DNA of 64,000 nucleotides from Novosphingobium sp. (GCA_017745295.1 JAGHZR010000010.1:1-64000), one strand, 5' to 3'; counted from the stretch's first letter, positions 53,074 to 63,342 are shown. Numbers and translations are program-made. The notes: a model not told the origin generated them from the letters alone.

Positions 53074-53922
53074 CAGCCGCGGCGCCATCTTGGGGCCGTG
53101 GGCGAAGGTGGCCGCCGCCTTCACCGCCTCGGCGCTCGGGCGGATGCCGGTGTAGAGCACGAACTGCTCGATTGCCTGAAGCACGATCACTTCCGCGCCG
53201 GAGATGACCGTCTTCCCACCTGCCAGCGCGGCCTTGATGAACGGGGTTTCGGCAGGCTGGGCAACGACGTCGAAGGCCACGTCGCAGGCGGCGATCTGGG
53301 CGGGCGTGAAGGCCAGTTCCTCGGCCTGCGCGCCTTCCATGCCGAGCGGGGTGACGTTGACCAGCATGGCCGCACCCGCCTCGGGCAGTTCGGGCAACCA
53401 GCGGAAACCGTATTGCGCGGCCAGCCCCTGCCCCGCCTCGGCATTGCGGGCGACCACGGTGCCCTCGCGGAAGCCGAGATCGCGCAGGGCCGCGACCACC
53501 GCCTTGGCCATGCCGCCGCTGCCGCGCAGCAGGAAGGGCGTCGCCGGATCGATACCGCGCCGGGACACGAGGTCGCGCACGGCGGTATAGTCGGTGTTGT
53601 AGCCGGTCAGCACGCCGTCGTCGTTGACGATGGTGTTCACGCTGTCGATGGCGCGGGCGGAATCCTCCAGCCCGTCCAGCAGCGGGATCACCGCCTCCTT
53701 GAACGGCATGGAAATCGCGCAGCCGCGAATGCCCAGTGCCCGCAGGCCGCCGATGGCGGCGGGCAGATCGGTGGTGGAGAAGGACTTGTAGACGTAGTCC
53801 AGCCCCAGCAACCCGTAGAGCGTGTTGTGCAGGCGCGATCCGGCATTGCCTGGGCGGGCGGAGAGCGACATGCACAGGCGCGTGTCGCGGCCGATCGATT
53901 GCTTCGCGCTGAAGTCGGTCAT
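53059..53922 (-). CDS. shikimate dehydrogenase-like protein (SdhL/HI0607 type)
   Basis: A 287-aa NAD(P)-binding protein of the shikimate dehydrogenase superfamily. The substrate-site motifs are altered from AroE in the way of the Haemophilus HI0607 (SdhL) group: DTRLCMSLSARPGNAGSRLH (residues 13-32), RALGIRGCAISMPFKEAVIP near 60 with the catalytic Lys, then SVNTIVND and GYNTDYTAV. Rossmann loop LLRGSGGMAKAVVAAL near 131. The reaction of SdhL proteins is weak on shikimate and the true substrate uncertain. 6 nt downstream of the LacI regulator of the fru locus, so co-transcribed with it, an unexpected partner. Confidence 0.82.
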   Translation of the reverse strand: MTDFSAKQSIGRDTRLCMSLSARPGNAGSRLHNTLYGLLGLDYVYKSFSTTDLPAAIGGLRALGIRGCAISMPFKEAVIPLLDGLEDSARAIDSVNTIVNDDGVLTGYNTDYTAVRDLVSRRGIDPATPFLLRGSGGMAKAVVAALRDLGFREGTVVARNAEAGQGLAAQYGFRWLPELPEAGAAMLVNVTPLGMEGAQAEELAFTPAQIAACDVAFDVVAQPAETPFIKAALAGGKTVISGAEVIVLQAIEQFVLYTGIRPSAEAVKAAATFAHGPKMAPRLNDLV

Positions 53923-53928
53923 GGTTGG

Positions 53929-54939
53929 TCAGGCTCCGATAGGCTGGTTGTTGGCGGTGCGAGGGCCGCTCGATCCGCGCGCGATGAGGCGACCGGCCAG
54001 CACGACCTTGCGTGCCGGGGCGTCGGGATGGTCGAGGCGGTCGAGCAGCATGGTCATCGCATTGCGGCCGATTTCCTCGACCGGCTGCTCGATGACGCTG
54101 AGGCCGCCGCCGACGAATTCCATCCAGTCGTTGTTGTCGAACCCGGCCAGTGCGATATCGGCGGGCGCTTCGAGGTTCAGGTTACGCAGCGCGCGCAGCA
54201 CGGTCAGCAGCATGACGCCGTTGCTGGCGACCAGCGCGTCCGGGCGGACCGGGGCCGAGAGCAGGTCCGTCACCACGCGCTCCGCCGCATCGGCGGCGTG
54301 GGGCATCTCGATCGTCGTGACATCCATGCCAAGTTTGCGCGCGGCCTGTTCGAAACCGGCGCGGCGCTCGGCGCCGGTGCTGCTGGCGGCACCGAACAGT
54401 CCGGTGACGCGGCGGTGGCCCTGCGCGTGAAGGTGCGCGACCAGTTCGGCGGCCATGCGCTCGTTGTCGAGCAGAACACTGTCCAGTCCGGCAGAGGCCA
54501 GGCTGCGGTCGATCAGGACGACGGGGAAGCCCGGCTCCAGCCGCTCGGCCTTTTCCACCCATTGGCGGCAGGGCGCGAAGATCACCCCGGTCACGCGTTC
54601 CTCGTGCATGAGTTCGAGGTAGGCAGCTTCCTTGGCCGGGTCCTCGTCGGTATTGCACAGGATCACCCGCAGCCCGCGCGCGGTGGCGAGGCTTTCGATG
54701 GCGCGCGAGACGGCGGTGAAGAACGGGTTGCGGATATCGGCGACGATCAGGCCGATGGTATTGGTATGCTGCGAGCGCAGGCGCCGCGCGGCGAGGTTGG
54801 GGCGATAGCCGGTGGACTTCACCGCGGCGAGCACCCGTTCGTGCATCGCGGGATCGACGCTGCGCCCCGAAAGCACCCGCGAAACGGTGGCGGGCGAGAC
54901 TTCGGCGACCCGCGCCACGTCCTTGATTCCTACTGCCAT
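53929..54939 (-). CDS. LacI-family regulator of the fructose operon (FruR-like)
   Basis: A 336-aa regulator with HTH IKDVARVAEVSPATVSRVLS (residues 5-24), hinge [19 protein letters not shown] and a ligand domain (GLIVADIRNPFFTAVSRAIE, HRRVTGLFGAASSTGAERRA, ALAGFDNNDWMEFVGGGLSV). Divergent from fruBKA across 178 nt that contains a 14-bp perfect palindrome; it probably represses both directions and releases on fructose 1-phosphate or fructose. Its stop is 6 nt before the start of the SdhL-like gene. Confidence 0.87.
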   Translation of the reverse strand: MAVGIKDVARVAEVSPATVSRVLSGRSVDPAMHERVLAAVKSTGYRPNLAARRLRSQHTNTIGLIVADIRNPFFTAVSRAIESLATARGLRVILCNTDEDPAKEAAYLELMHEERVTGVIFAPCRQWVEKAERLEPGFPVVLIDRSLASAGLDSVLLDNERMAAELVAHLHAQGHRRVTGLFGAASSTGAERRAGFEQAARKLGMDVTTIEMPHAADAAERVVTDLLSAPVRPDALVASNGVMLLTVLRALRNLNLEAPADIALAGFDNNDWMEFVGGGLSVIEQPVEEIGRNAMTMLLDRLDHPDAPARKVVLAGRLIARGSSGPRTANNQPIGA

Positions 54940-55042
54940 CCGCGTTGCGCCATCCGGGAAATCGTTCTCACCAATCAGGGCGTCATGGCCCTCTCCTGCC
55001 GAGGACTATGCATCACGTCATCGCATGATCGCAAGCATTCTC

Positions 55043-55073
55043 TTGACAAGAGCCTTGAGAAAACGTTTTCTAA
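55043..55073 (+). promoter_or_regulatory. fru promoter with LacI-type operator
   Basis: TTGACA (55043-55048) serves as -35; the perfect 14-bp palindrome AGAAAACGTTTTCT (55058-55071), with central CG, fills the space towards a -10 around TTCTAA (55068-55073, 19-nt spacer). A repressor there would block RNA polymerase. It lies between the divergent LacI regulator (start 54939) and fruB (start 55118), and its sequence has the LacI/FruR operator form. Confidence 0.7.
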
Positions 55074-55117
55074 GCATGTCACGGACTCGTTATCAAAACG
55101 GTCAGGAGAGGCCTGAA

Positions 55118-57640
55118 ATGCTCGCAGATGCGCCCGCCTCGGGGGTCGAGGATCTCGTTCGAATCGATGCCAGCGCGGCAGACAAGGTCGATGCGATTCG
55201 CCAGGTCGGCCAGCTACTGGTCGCCGCCGGCTGCGTCGCCCCCGGATACGAGGAAAGCATGGTCCGCCGGGAAGGCGTGGCAAACACGTTCCTGGGCGCG
55301 GGCGTCGCGATCCCGCATGGCCTTGGCGAGGACAAGGGGCTGGTCCGCCGCGACGGCGTGGCGATCCTCCAGTTGCGCGACGGGGTGGAATGGAACCCCG
55401 GCCAGCGCGCCCATCTGGTGGTCGGCATCGCCGCCAATTCGGACAGCCACATCGCGATCCTGCGCCGCCTGACCCGCCTCATTCAGGACGAGCCGCGGCT
55501 TGCCGCACTTGTCGCCACCGACGATCCGGCCGCCTTTTCCCGCGCCCTGTGGGAGGACGGCGAGGCTTCCGCCCCGTCCGAGCCGGCGGCCGACTATGCT
55601 GAAACCACCGAATGGACGGTCGATTACCCAACCGGCCTCCATGCCCGCCCCGCTTCGGCCTGGGTCGAAGCGGCGCGTGCCTCTGGCGTGCGCCTGCGCG
55701 TACGTCACGGCGGGGAGAGCGCCGATCCTCGCAGCCTCGTTTCCCTCCTCCAACTGGGACTGCGTGCTGGCGATCGGGTGACTCTCTCCGCCGAAGGGGC
55801 AGGCGCGCGGGCGGCGCTGGACAGCTTTGCCGCCGTGGTCTGCCGCCTGACCGCGCGCGAGAAGGAAGACGCCGCGCGCGCCGCCGAGAAGGCCGCCGCG
55901 CCGATCCGGGGCTGGAAGCCCGAGGGCGAAGTGCAGATGGTCGCGGGCGTTGCCGCCAGTCCGGGCCTCGCCATCGGCAAGGTCCATGTGCTTTCCGCGC
56001 AGGAACTCGACGTGCCCGACCGGCCGACCGATCTGGCCAGCGGCGGCACCCAGCTGAACGATGCGCTCACCCGCACCCGTGCGCAAATGAAGGCGCTGAT
56101 CGACGATACCACCCGCCGTCTCGGCGCAGAGGACGCCGCAATCTTCAAGGCGCAGGCCGAACTGCTGGGCGATACCGACCTCATCACCCTCACCTGCCAG
56201 CTCATGGTCGAGGGGCACGGGGTCGCATGGTCGTGGCATCAGGCGGTGGACCGGATCGCCGGGCAGCTTTCGGCGCTGGGCAATCCGGTGCTCGCCGCCC
56301 GCGCGGCGGACCTCCATGACATCGGCCGCCGCGTTCTGGCCGAGATCGATCCCGCGCTCGCCGCCGGTTCGCTGACCGATCTGCCCGAAGAGCCTTGCGT
56401 GCTCGTCGCGGCGGATCTCTCGCCTTCGGACACCGCCACGCTCGATACCGCGCGCGTCGCGGGCATTGCGACCGCGCTCGGCGGGCCGACCTCGCACAGC
56501 GCGATCCTAGCCCGCACGCTCGGCCTGCCCTCGGTCGTCGCGGGCGGTGCGGACCTGCTGGGCCTCGCCGCCGGAGCCACTGCCATCGTCGATGGCGACA
56601 GCGGCCGCGTCTGGCTGAATCCCTCCGAGACCGACCTGGGTTCCGCCCGTGCGTGGATCGCCGCGCTCGCCGAGAAGCGCGCCGCCGAAGAGGCCGAGCG
56701 CGGCAAGCCCGCCCAGACCCGCGACGGCCACCGCGTGGAGATCGCCGCCAACGTCAACCGCCCCGATCAGGTCGCTTTCGCGCTGGCGCAGGGCGGTGAG
56801 GGTGTCGGCCTGATGCGCACCGAATTCCTGTTCCTCGAACGCGGCGACAGCCCCGGTGAGGACGAGCAGGCCGAAATCTACCGCGCCATGGCCGAGGCAT
56901 TGGACGGTCGCCCGCTGGTCGTGCGCGCGCTCGATATCGGCGGCGACAAGCAGGTGCCGCACCTCGACCTGCCGCGAGAGGAGAACCCCTTCCTCGGCGT
57001 GCGCGGCGCGCGGCTGCTGCTGCGCCGCCCGGACCTGCTGGAGCCGCAGCTTCGCGCGCTCTACCGTGCGGCCAGGGCAGGCGGCGATCTTTCGATCATG
57101 TTCCCGATGATTACCTCGGTCCACGAACTGATCGCCTTGCGCGCCCGCTGCGAGGAAATCCGGCTGGAACTCGATGCTCCGACGATCCCGGTCGGCATCA
57201 TGATCGAGGTTCCCGCGGCCGCCATCCAGGCGCGTTCGCTGGCAGCCCATGCCGATTTCTTCTCGATCGGCACCAACGATCTCACCCAATATGTCCTCGC
57301 CATCGACCGGCAGAACCCGGAACTGGCAGGCGATGCGGACAGCCTGCACCCCGCCGTGCTGCGCATGATCGCAGCGACGGTGGAAGGCGCAAAGGCGCAC
57401 GGCCGCTGGGTCGGCGTCTGCGGCGGCATTGCCGGGGACCCCTTCGGCGCGGCGCTGCTGGTGGGGCTGGGCGTCAGCGAACTGTCGATGACGCCGCGCG
57501 ACATCCCGGCGGTGAAGGCGCGCATTCGCGGCGCCAGCCTCGCAAGCCTGCGCGCTCTCGCCGCCAGGGCGCTCGACATGGAAAGCGCCGGCGAAATCCG
57601 CGCTCTGGACGCGCCAGGAATCGAAGAGGAGGAAGGCTGA
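55118..57640 (+). CDS. fruB: fructose PTS multiphosphoryl protein EIIA-HPr-EI
   Basis: An 840-aa fusion that carries phosphate from PEP to the fructose permease. EIIA(Fru) domain (about 1-145) with His67 in IPHGLGEDK; HPr-like domain (about 163-255) with His175 in TGLHARPAS; enzyme I domain (275-840) with His460 in GGPTSHSAILAR, MRTEFLFLERG and the PEP site FFSIGTNDLTQYVLA and GVCGGIAGDP. All three phosphorylation histidines are present. AGGAGAGG 7-10 nt before ATG 55118; the longer frame upstream runs through the operator. The next gene starts in its stop (TGATG). Confidence 0.95.
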   Translation: MLADAPASGVEDLVRIDASAADKVDAIRQVGQLLVAAGCVAPGYEESMVRREGVANTFLGAGVAIPHGLGEDKGLVRRDGVAILQLRDGVEWNPGQRAHLVVGIAANSDSHIAILRRLTRLIQDEPRLAALVATDDPAAFSRALWEDGEASAPSEPAADYAETTEWTVDYPTGLHARPASAWVEAARASGVRLRVRHGGESADPRSLVSLLQLGLRAGDRVTLSAEGAGARAALDSFAAVVCRLTAREKEDAARAAEKAAAPIRGWKPEGEVQMVAGVAASPGLAIGKVHVLSAQELDVPDRPTDLASGGTQLNDALTRTRAQMKALIDDTTRRLGAEDAAIFKAQAELLGDTDLITLTCQLMVEGHGVAWSWHQAVDRIAGQLSALGNPVLAARAADLHDIGRRVLAEIDPALAAGSLTDLPEEPCVLVAADLSPSDTATLDTARVAGIATALGGPTSHSAILARTLGLPSVVAGGADLLGLAAGATAIVDGDSGRVWLNPSETDLGSARAWIAALAEKRAAEEAERGKPAQTRDGHRVEIAANVNRPDQVAFALAQGGEGVGLMRTEFLFLERGDSPGEDEQAEIYRAMAEALDGRPLVVRALDIGGDKQVPHLDLPREENPFLGVRGARLLLRRPDLLEPQLRALYRAARAGGDLSIMFPMITSVHELIALRARCEEIRLELDAPTIPVGIMIEVPAAAIQARSLAAHADFFSIGTNDLTQYVLAIDRQNPELAGDADSLHPAVLRMIAATVEGAKAHGRWVGVCGGIAGDPFGAALLVGLGVSELSMTPRDIPAVKARIRGASLASLRALAARALDMESAGEIRALDAPGIEEEEG

Positions 57641-58632
57641 TGCGCACTCTTACCGTCACCTTCAACCCGGCCATCGACCAGACCGTCATGATCGACAGGC
57701 TGATCGTCGGCGAAGTCCACCGCGCCCGCTCGGTGCGCCAGAACGCGGGCGGCAAGGGCGTGAATGTCGCCAGCTGCCTCGCCGACTGGGGCATGGCGGT
57801 TTCCGCCTATGGCCTGCTCGGCAGCGACAATGCCGCCGCTTTCGACGCGCTGTTCGCCGCCAAGCCCATCGAGGACCGCTTCATCCGCATCGCCGGGGCC
57901 ACGCGGGTCAACCTCAAGCTGGTCGACGCAACGGGCACGACCGATATCAATCTCGACGGGATCGCCATCGATGCGGGCCGCGCCGAGATGGTGGCGGCGA
58001 CGATCTGCGAAGCCGCGCGCGAGGGCGATCTGGTGGTGCTGGCCGGAAGCCTGCCGCCGGGCTGTCCGCCGGACAGCTACGTGACGCTGGTGGCGCGCCT
58101 GCGCGCGGCGGGGTGCCGGGTGGTGCTCGATACCAGCGGGTTGCCGCTGAAGTGCGCGCTGACCGCCGATGTCCTGCCCGATGTGGTAAAGCCCAACCGC
58201 GACGAACTGGCGCAGGTGCTGGGTCGTCCTCTCCCCGACCTGGCGGCACTTTCCGAAGCGGCCTGCGAACTGCACGCGAGCGGCGTTTCGCTGGTCGTCG
58301 TGTCGATGGGCGAGGAAGGGGCGCTGTTCCTCTCCGCAGAAGGCGCGGCAACCGCACGCCTCCCGATCGCGCAAGTGGCGAGCACGGTCGGCGCCGGGGA
58401 CGCCATGGTCGCCGGGATCGTCGCGGCGCTGGGCGAGGGAGCGGACCTTGAGCGTACCGCGCGTCTCGCCACCGCCTTCGCGGTCGCCAAGCTGGGCATG
58501 GCCGGGCCGAACCTGCCCGATCTGCCGACCGTCCACGCGCTTGCCGAAGAAGTCAGCGTCACGCCCTTCATGCCGCGCGGCGGGATGGAGCAGCAGAAAG
58601 CCACAACGGGAATTGGGGCCGGAGAAGAATAA
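57640..58632 (+). CDS. fruK: 1-phosphofructokinase
   Basis: A 330-aa PfkB-family kinase converting fructose 1-phosphate to fructose 1,6-bisphosphate. Family features: [20 protein letters not shown] at the start, [18 protein letters not shown] near residue 35, [15 protein letters not shown] near 134 and the ATP-site [20 protein letters not shown] near residue 245 with the catalytic Asp. The ATG shares a base with the fruB stop and its TAA shares one with the fruA ATG, so the operon is tightly coupled. Confidence 0.95.
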   Translation: MRTLTVTFNPAIDQTVMIDRLIVGEVHRARSVRQNAGGKGVNVASCLADWGMAVSAYGLLGSDNAAAFDALFAAKPIEDRFIRIAGATRVNLKLVDATGTTDINLDGIAIDAGRAEMVAATICEAAREGDLVVLAGSLPPGCPPDSYVTLVARLRAAGCRVVLDTSGLPLKCALTADVLPDVVKPNRDELAQVLGRPLPDLAALSEAACELHASGVSLVVVSMGEEGALFLSAEGAATARLPIAQVASTVGAGDAMVAGIVAALGEGADLERTARLATAFAVAKLGMAGPNLPDLPTVHALAEEVSVTPFMPRGGMEQQKATTGIGAGEE

Positions 58633-60326
58633 TGGCCAAGCTCTACGCAGTTATCGATGCGACGGATTCCGCCGTACAGGGCGTGCTCGCCGGGGAAGCG
58701 CTGCGCAAGGCGGCGCGCGCCGAGGGCCGCGATATCGAAATCGAGGTGCGTACCGGACAGGGCGTGCTCAACCCTCTGCCCGAGGAATTGCAGGCAGGCG
58801 ACACGCTGCTGCTGGTCGCGGCCAATGACGAGGCCGGAACCGCGCTGCCGCTCGCCCCGCAGCGCCGGGTGACTTTGGAGGCGGTGCTCGCCGATCCGGC
58901 TGCGGCGCTGGTGCCGGACTCGCAGGCCGCCACCGATACGCCGCGCGTGGTGGCGATCACCTCGTGCCCCACCGGCATCGCGCATACGTTCATGGCGGCA
59001 GAAGGCCTTCAGGAAGGCGCGAAGCAGCTGGGCTATCCGATCCGCGTGGAAACGCAGGGTTCGGTCGGCGCCGGTTCGCCGCTGACGGCGGAAGAGATCG
59101 CGGCGGCCGATCTGGTCATCATCGCCGCCGACCGCGAGGTCGACCGCGGGCGCTTCGCCGGAAAGCGGGTCTTCGCATCGAGCACCAAGCCCGCCATCTC
59201 CGGCGGCAAGGCGCTGATCGAACGCGCGCTGACCGAGGCCAAAGTGCAGGGCGGCGCGGCTTCCACCGAGACCGCCGGTGCCGCTGCCGAGCGCGCCGGT
59301 CCCTACAAGCACCTGATGACCGGCGTTTCCTTCATGCTGCCCTTCGTGGTTGCGGGCGGCCTGTTGATTGCCATGGCTTTTGCGCTGGGGGGCATCGATG
59401 CCAACAGCACGGCGGCCGAGGGTACGCTGGCGGGCGTTCTGTTCCGCATCGGCGCACAGGGCGGTTTCGCGCTGATCGTACCGGCGCTGGCGGGCTATAT
59501 CGCCTATTCGGTGGCCGACCGCCCCGGCATCGCGCCGGGCATGATCGGCGGCATGCTGGCCGCCAACCTCGGCGCGGGCTTCCTGGGCGGCATCGTCGCG
59601 GGCTTCATCGCCGGTTACGGCGTCGAGTGGCTCAACCGGATCATCAAGCTGCCCAAGAACCTCGCGGGCCTGAAGCCGGTGCTGATCCTGCCGCTGCTGG
59701 GCACGCTGCTGACCGGGCTACTGATGATCTACGCAGTCGGTACGCCGGTCGCCGCCGCGCTGGCCTTCCTCACCGAGTGGCTGCGCTCGATGCAGGGATC
59801 GAGTGCGATCCTGCTCGGCGTGATCCTCGGCGCGATGTCGGCCTTCGACATGGGCGGTCCGGTCAACAAGGCGGGTTATGCCTTCTCGGTCGGGCTGATT
59901 TCGAGCCAGGTCTACACGCCGATGGCCGCGACGATGGCGGCGGGCATGGTGCCGCCGCTCGCGGTGGGCCTTGCCACCCGCCTGTTCCGAGACCGTTTCA
60001 CGACCGAAGAGCGAGAGGCCGGAGGTGCCGCCGCCATGCTGGGCCTCGCCTTCATCACCGAGGGCGCGATCCCCTTCGCCGCGCGCGATCCGTTCCGGGT
60101 GATCCCGGCGCTGATGGCGGGTTCGGCGATTGCCGGAGCCATCTCGATGGCGGCGGGTGCCGAACTCAAGGTGCCGCATGGCGGCGTGTTCGTCCTGCCG
60201 ATCCCCGGCGCGGTCACGCATCTGGCGGTTTACGGGCTGGCCATTCTGGCGGGCGTGCTTGTCAGCGGGGTCCTCGTGGGCCTGCTCAAGCCGCGCCGGG
60301 CCTCGGCGGAAGCGGCCGCCGCCTGA
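58632..60326 (+). CDS. fruA: fructose PTS permease EIIB'BC
   Basis: A 564-aa membrane permease that imports and phosphorylates fructose to fructose 1-phosphate. Residues 1-100 are a degenerate EIIB' domain without the active cysteine. The functional EIIB domain holds Cys112 in [16 protein letters not shown]. From about residue 225 the EIIC part has eight to ten membrane segments with [39 protein letters not shown] and [19 protein letters not shown]. Last PTS gene; the porin follows after 49 nt. Confidence 0.95.
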   Translation: MAKLYAVIDATDSAVQGVLAGEALRKAARAEGRDIEIEVRTGQGVLNPLPEELQAGDTLLLVAANDEAGTALPLAPQRRVTLEAVLADPAAALVPDSQAATDTPRVVAITSCPTGIAHTFMAAEGLQEGAKQLGYPIRVETQGSVGAGSPLTAEEIAAADLVIIAADREVDRGRFAGKRVFASSTKPAISGGKALIERALTEAKVQGGAASTETAGAAAERAGPYKHLMTGVSFMLPFVVAGGLLIAMAFALGGIDANSTAAEGTLAGVLFRIGAQGGFALIVPALAGYIAYSVADRPGIAPGMIGGMLAANLGAGFLGGIVAGFIAGYGVEWLNRIIKLPKNLAGLKPVLILPLLGTLLTGLLMIYAVGTPVAAALAFLTEWLRSMQGSSAILLGVILGAMSAFDMGGPVNKAGYAFSVGLISSQVYTPMAATMAAGMVPPLAVGLATRLFRDRFTTEEREAGGAAAMLGLAFITEGAIPFAARDPFRVIPALMAGSAIAGAISMAAGAELKVPHGGVFVLPIPGAVTHLAVYGLAILAGVLVSGVLVGLLKPRRASAEAAAA

Positions 60327-60375
60327 CAAAATTGCGGCCCAGCGAAAGCACGGGCTCAAGCGAGGATTTCATTCG

Positions 60376-61725
60376 ATGCGGTTCGCACTGCTCAAGGGCG
60401 CCTGCTGCGCAGGCGTCGCCGCCCTTTCCTTGTCTGGCGCCATGGCACAGGAGGCGGTTTCCGAAGACACAGCGGTTACAGAAACGCAGGCCGAAGCCCC
60501 CAAGCCGTGGCAGCCGCTGGCCAATGACGGCGTAACCCTTGCGCTCAGCTACACCGGGGAGGCGGCCACGAATGTCACCGGGGGCCTGCGCCGCGATGCC
60601 GCCTATGCCGGGCAGATCTATGTCGGCGCCGATCTCGACATGGATCGTATTGTCGGCATCGGCGGCGGTACGATCCATGCCGCGATCACCAACCGCCATG
60701 GTGACAGCCTCTCGGCGCTGGCGCTGGGCAACAACACTTCGGTTCAGGAAATCTGGGGCACCCAGAACACCCACCTCGCGATCCTGACCTGGGAGCAGAA
60801 GCTGCTGGACGACCGCCTGATGATCGAGGCGGGACGCAGCCAGGCGAACATCCATTTCCTGAACGCGCCGATCTATTGCAACTTTCAGGGCAACTCAGGC
60901 TGCGGCAATCCGACGTTCGTCTTCAAGAACAGCAACTTCACCTATTTCCCGGCATCGAGCTGGATGATCCGCGCCAAGGCCGAAGTCCTGCCCCATGTGA
61001 CCGTCCATGTCGGCGCCTACGAGGTCAATCCGGACCGCAAGCGCGCCAGCGACCACGGTTTCAACTTCAGCGCGAAAAACGCCACCGGCGTGATCGTGCC
61101 GTGGGAACTGGGCTACTCCAATGAGGGCAAGGGCGTGCGCCTGCCCGGCCACTACATCGTCGGCGGCTGGTTCGACCGGGGCGACTATGCCGACCCACTG
61201 CGCGACGATCAGGGCGGCATCGCCATCCTCACCGGGCGCGATGCGCAGACCCACAATGGCCGCTCCGGCATCTACTTCCGCTTCGACCAGCGCCTGACCC
61301 GGCCCGACCCCCATTCGGAACGCGGCCTCAGCGTCTTCGGAGTCGCGATGACCAATCTGTCAGGCCGTGTCGAGGAAAGCCACTTCTTCGACCTGGGCGT
61401 GGTGCAGACCGGCACTTTCGCCGGGCGCGATGCCGATACCATCGGCTTCATGCTCAGCGACCAGCGTTTCAGCGACCTCGCCATGGAGCGCATGCGCGCC
61501 GCGCGGATTTCGGCGGGCGGCGACGGCAATATCCACCGCCACCAGTACATGATGGAACTGGCCTATGGTACCCAGCTCGGCCCGGCGATCCGCCTCTCTC
61601 CCAATGTGCAGTACGTGCTCCACTCCGACCAGACCGGCGCGCCCTTCCGCGTGAGCGACATCAAGGACGCGCTGATCTTCGGCTTCAAGTTCACGGTGGA
61701 CGCCCCTGCCCTGCTGTCACGCTGA
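60376..61725 (+). CDS. OprB-family carbohydrate-selective porin
   Basis: A 449-aa outer-membrane channel. Signal peptide MRFALLKGACCAGVAALSLS, cut after AMAQ. The mature part is a beta barrel of the OprB (carbohydrate-selective) family: GVTLALSYTGEAATNVTGGL near residue 52, LEQ-type strand ILTWEQKLLDDRLMIEAGRS near 136, QGNSGCGNPTFVFKNSNFTY near 172 with two cysteines, and NPDRKRASDHGFNF. Its place behind fruBKA suggests it admits fructose. The 3' end overlaps the convergent hydrolase gene by 9 nt. Confidence 0.9.
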   Translation: MRFALLKGACCAGVAALSLSGAMAQEAVSEDTAVTETQAEAPKPWQPLANDGVTLALSYTGEAATNVTGGLRRDAAYAGQIYVGADLDMDRIVGIGGGTIHAAITNRHGDSLSALALGNNTSVQEIWGTQNTHLAILTWEQKLLDDRLMIEAGRSQANIHFLNAPIYCNFQGNSGCGNPTFVFKNSNFTYFPASSWMIRAKAEVLPHVTVHVGAYEVNPDRKRASDHGFNFSAKNATGVIVPWELGYSNEGKGVRLPGHYIVGGWFDRGDYADPLRDDQGGIAILTGRDAQTHNGRSGIYFRFDQRLTRPDPHSERGLSVFGVAMTNLSGRVEESHFFDLGVVQTGTFAGRDADTIGFMLSDQRFSDLAMERMRAARISAGGDGNIHRHQYMMELAYGTQLGPAIRLSPNVQYVLHSDQTGAPFRVSDIKDALIFGFKFTVDAPALLSR

Positions 61726-62490
61726 GGCGCGTTCGGCCCAGTCGATGGCGGCATCGGCGACGTGTTCCCAGCCTTCGTCCAGCAAGGTCCAGTGCGAGCG
61801 GTCCGGAAATTCGATATAGTCGGTCCGGGTCGGCGCGCGGCTCTGCTTGCGATGGATCGCACGGGTCATTCCGGCATCGGCGATCAGGTCCTTGCCGCCG
61901 CCGATCAGCAGCAGCGGGGGGCGCTGCGGGTTGCTCCAGTCGATCTTCATCGGCTTGACCACGCCGTCCCAATAAACCCTGCCCGGCGTTGGCACGATGT
62001 AGCGATCGTAGGCCGCCTCGGCCTTGTCGGCGGGAAGCGTCTGGGCGAAGCGCCGGGCGAAGAAGCGGCGCGACATGTGTTTCGCCTTGCCGCGGCTGAA
62101 CGGGTCGAGGAACACCGGCAGCGACGACACCAGCGCATGGGGAAAGATCGGCACGCCGGGGGTCGGCGCCGGGTCGATCGCCACGCCCGCAAGGCCCAGC
62201 CCCCGGTCGAGCAGGTGCTGCACGAAGACCCCGCCCAGCGAATGTCCGATCAGGATCGGCTGTTCCGGCAGCGCGCGGATCACCGCTTCGTAGTGATCGA
62301 CGATCCGGCGCTGGCCCAGTGTGCCAAGCTCGGGATGCGGCCCGGCACGCAGAGCGGCGGGAATGCCTTCGTCGAGCGGCCAGTCGGGCGCGAGGACGGT
62401 GTAACCGCGCGCTTCGTAGCGGGCCTTCACATGCTCCCAGCTCCGCGAATTGAGCCAGGCGCCGTGGATGAGAACGATGGTCTTGCTCAT
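61717..62490 (-). CDS. alpha/beta hydrolase
   Basis: A 257-aa serine hydrolase. Oxyanion-region motif VLIHGAWLNSRSWEHV (residues 6-21), the nucleophile elbow GHSLGG near 88, an acid in LLLIGGGKDLIADAG and the catalytic histidine in DRSHWTLLDEGWE near 232. No signal peptide. The ATG at 62490 has AAGGAG 9 nt upstream; the longer frame starting at 62517 overlaps the SDR gene. 23 nt after the SDR gene on the same strand, so probably co-transcribed. Substrate unknown. Confidence 0.85.
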   Translation of the reverse strand: MSKTIVLIHGAWLNSRSWEHVKARYEARGYTVLAPDWPLDEGIPAALRAGPHPELGTLGQRRIVDHYEAVIRALPEQPILIGHSLGGVFVQHLLDRGLGLAGVAIDPAPTPGVPIFPHALVSSLPVFLDPFSRGKAKHMSRRFFARRFAQTLPADKAEAAYDRYIVPTPGRVYWDGVVKPMKIDWSNPQRPPLLLIGGGKDLIADAGMTRAIHRKQSRAPTRTDYIEFPDRSHWTLLDEGWEHVADAAIDWAERASA

Positions 62491-62513
62491 GGCAGCGTCT
62501 CCTTCAGCAGCCG

Positions 62514-63305
62514 TCACGCCCTGTACCGGTCGACGTAGCGGTCGGCGGGGCGGTTGCGGGACAAGTTGGGGCGCAGCGCGCGGCGGGCGTCCAGATAGGC
62601 GTCGAGGTCGGCGGTCTCGGGCAAGGCGGGAATGGTGATCGTCTCGCCGAGGTCCAGCCCCTTCAGCGCCGCGTCGACCATGTCTTCCACGTCCATGACC
62701 ATTTCGGCGGGCAGGCTCGCCAGTTGCTCCTCGGTCCAGATCGGCGTGCGGGTGATCCCCGGCAGCACCGCCTGCACCTGCACGCCCTTACTCCCGAGTT
62801 CGACGTTCAGCGCCTCGGTAAAGGCAAGCACATAGGCCTTGCTCGCGGGATAGACCGCCGTGAAACCATCGGGCATCAGCGCCGTCACCGAGGTCATGTT
62901 GACGATCGTGCCGCTGCCAAGTTCGGCCAGGCGCGGGGCGATGGCGGCGGCAAGCCGGGTGACGGCCAGCACGTTGAGGTCGATCATGCCGGTGAGATAG
63001 GCCGGGTCGGAACCGACGAACGTGGTCTCCCCGGCGATCCCGGCATTGTTGACGAGGCCCGTGATCGCGCTGTCCTCGCGCAGGCGCCGTTCGACGCGGG
63101 CGAGGTCTTCGGGTTTCGCGAGATCGGCGCCGAGCGTCTCGACCTTCACGCCGGTTTCGGCACTCAGCGTTGCGGCCAGCGCTTCCAGCCGGTCCGCCCG
63201 GCGGGCGACGAGGATCAGGTCGTGGCCGCGACGCGCGAGACGATCGGCATAGACCGCGCCGATACCGTCCGACGCGCCGGTGATGAGGAATGTGCCCTTG
63301 GTCAT
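62514..63305 (-). CDS. short-chain dehydrogenase/reductase
   Basis: A 263-aa classical SDR. NAD(P)-binding TGASDGIGAVYADRLARRG (residues 9-27), NNAGIAG near 86, the catalytic Ser in NMTSVTAL near 136 and Tyr-x3-Lys in YPASKAYVLAF near 152. The ATG at 63305 has AAAGGA 7 nt upstream; the ATG two codons earlier (63311) lies too near it. An arginine-rich tail (RNRPADRYVDRYRA) ends the protein. Between two hydrolases; substrate unknown. Confidence 0.87.
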   Translation of the reverse strand: MTKGTFLITGASDGIGAVYADRLARRGHDLILVARRADRLEALAATLSAETGVKVETLGADLAKPEDLARVERRLREDSAITGLVNNAGIAGETTFVGSDPAYLTGMIDLNVLAVTRLAAAIAPRLAELGSGTIVNMTSVTALMPDGFTAVYPASKAYVLAFTEALNVELGSKGVQVQAVLPGITRTPIWTEEQLASLPAEMVMDVEDMVDAALKGLDLGETITIPALPETADLDAYLDARRALRPNLSRNRPADRYVDRYRA

Positions 63306-63342
63306 GTGCATGTCCTTTCGTGGATAGGTTTCGTGGGAGGTT

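Noticed and set aside
53098..55116. A 672-aa open frame antisense to the SdhL-like and LacI regulator genes.
   Set aside because: Crosses two genes with strong family signatures and the fru operator; no start signal or known domain.
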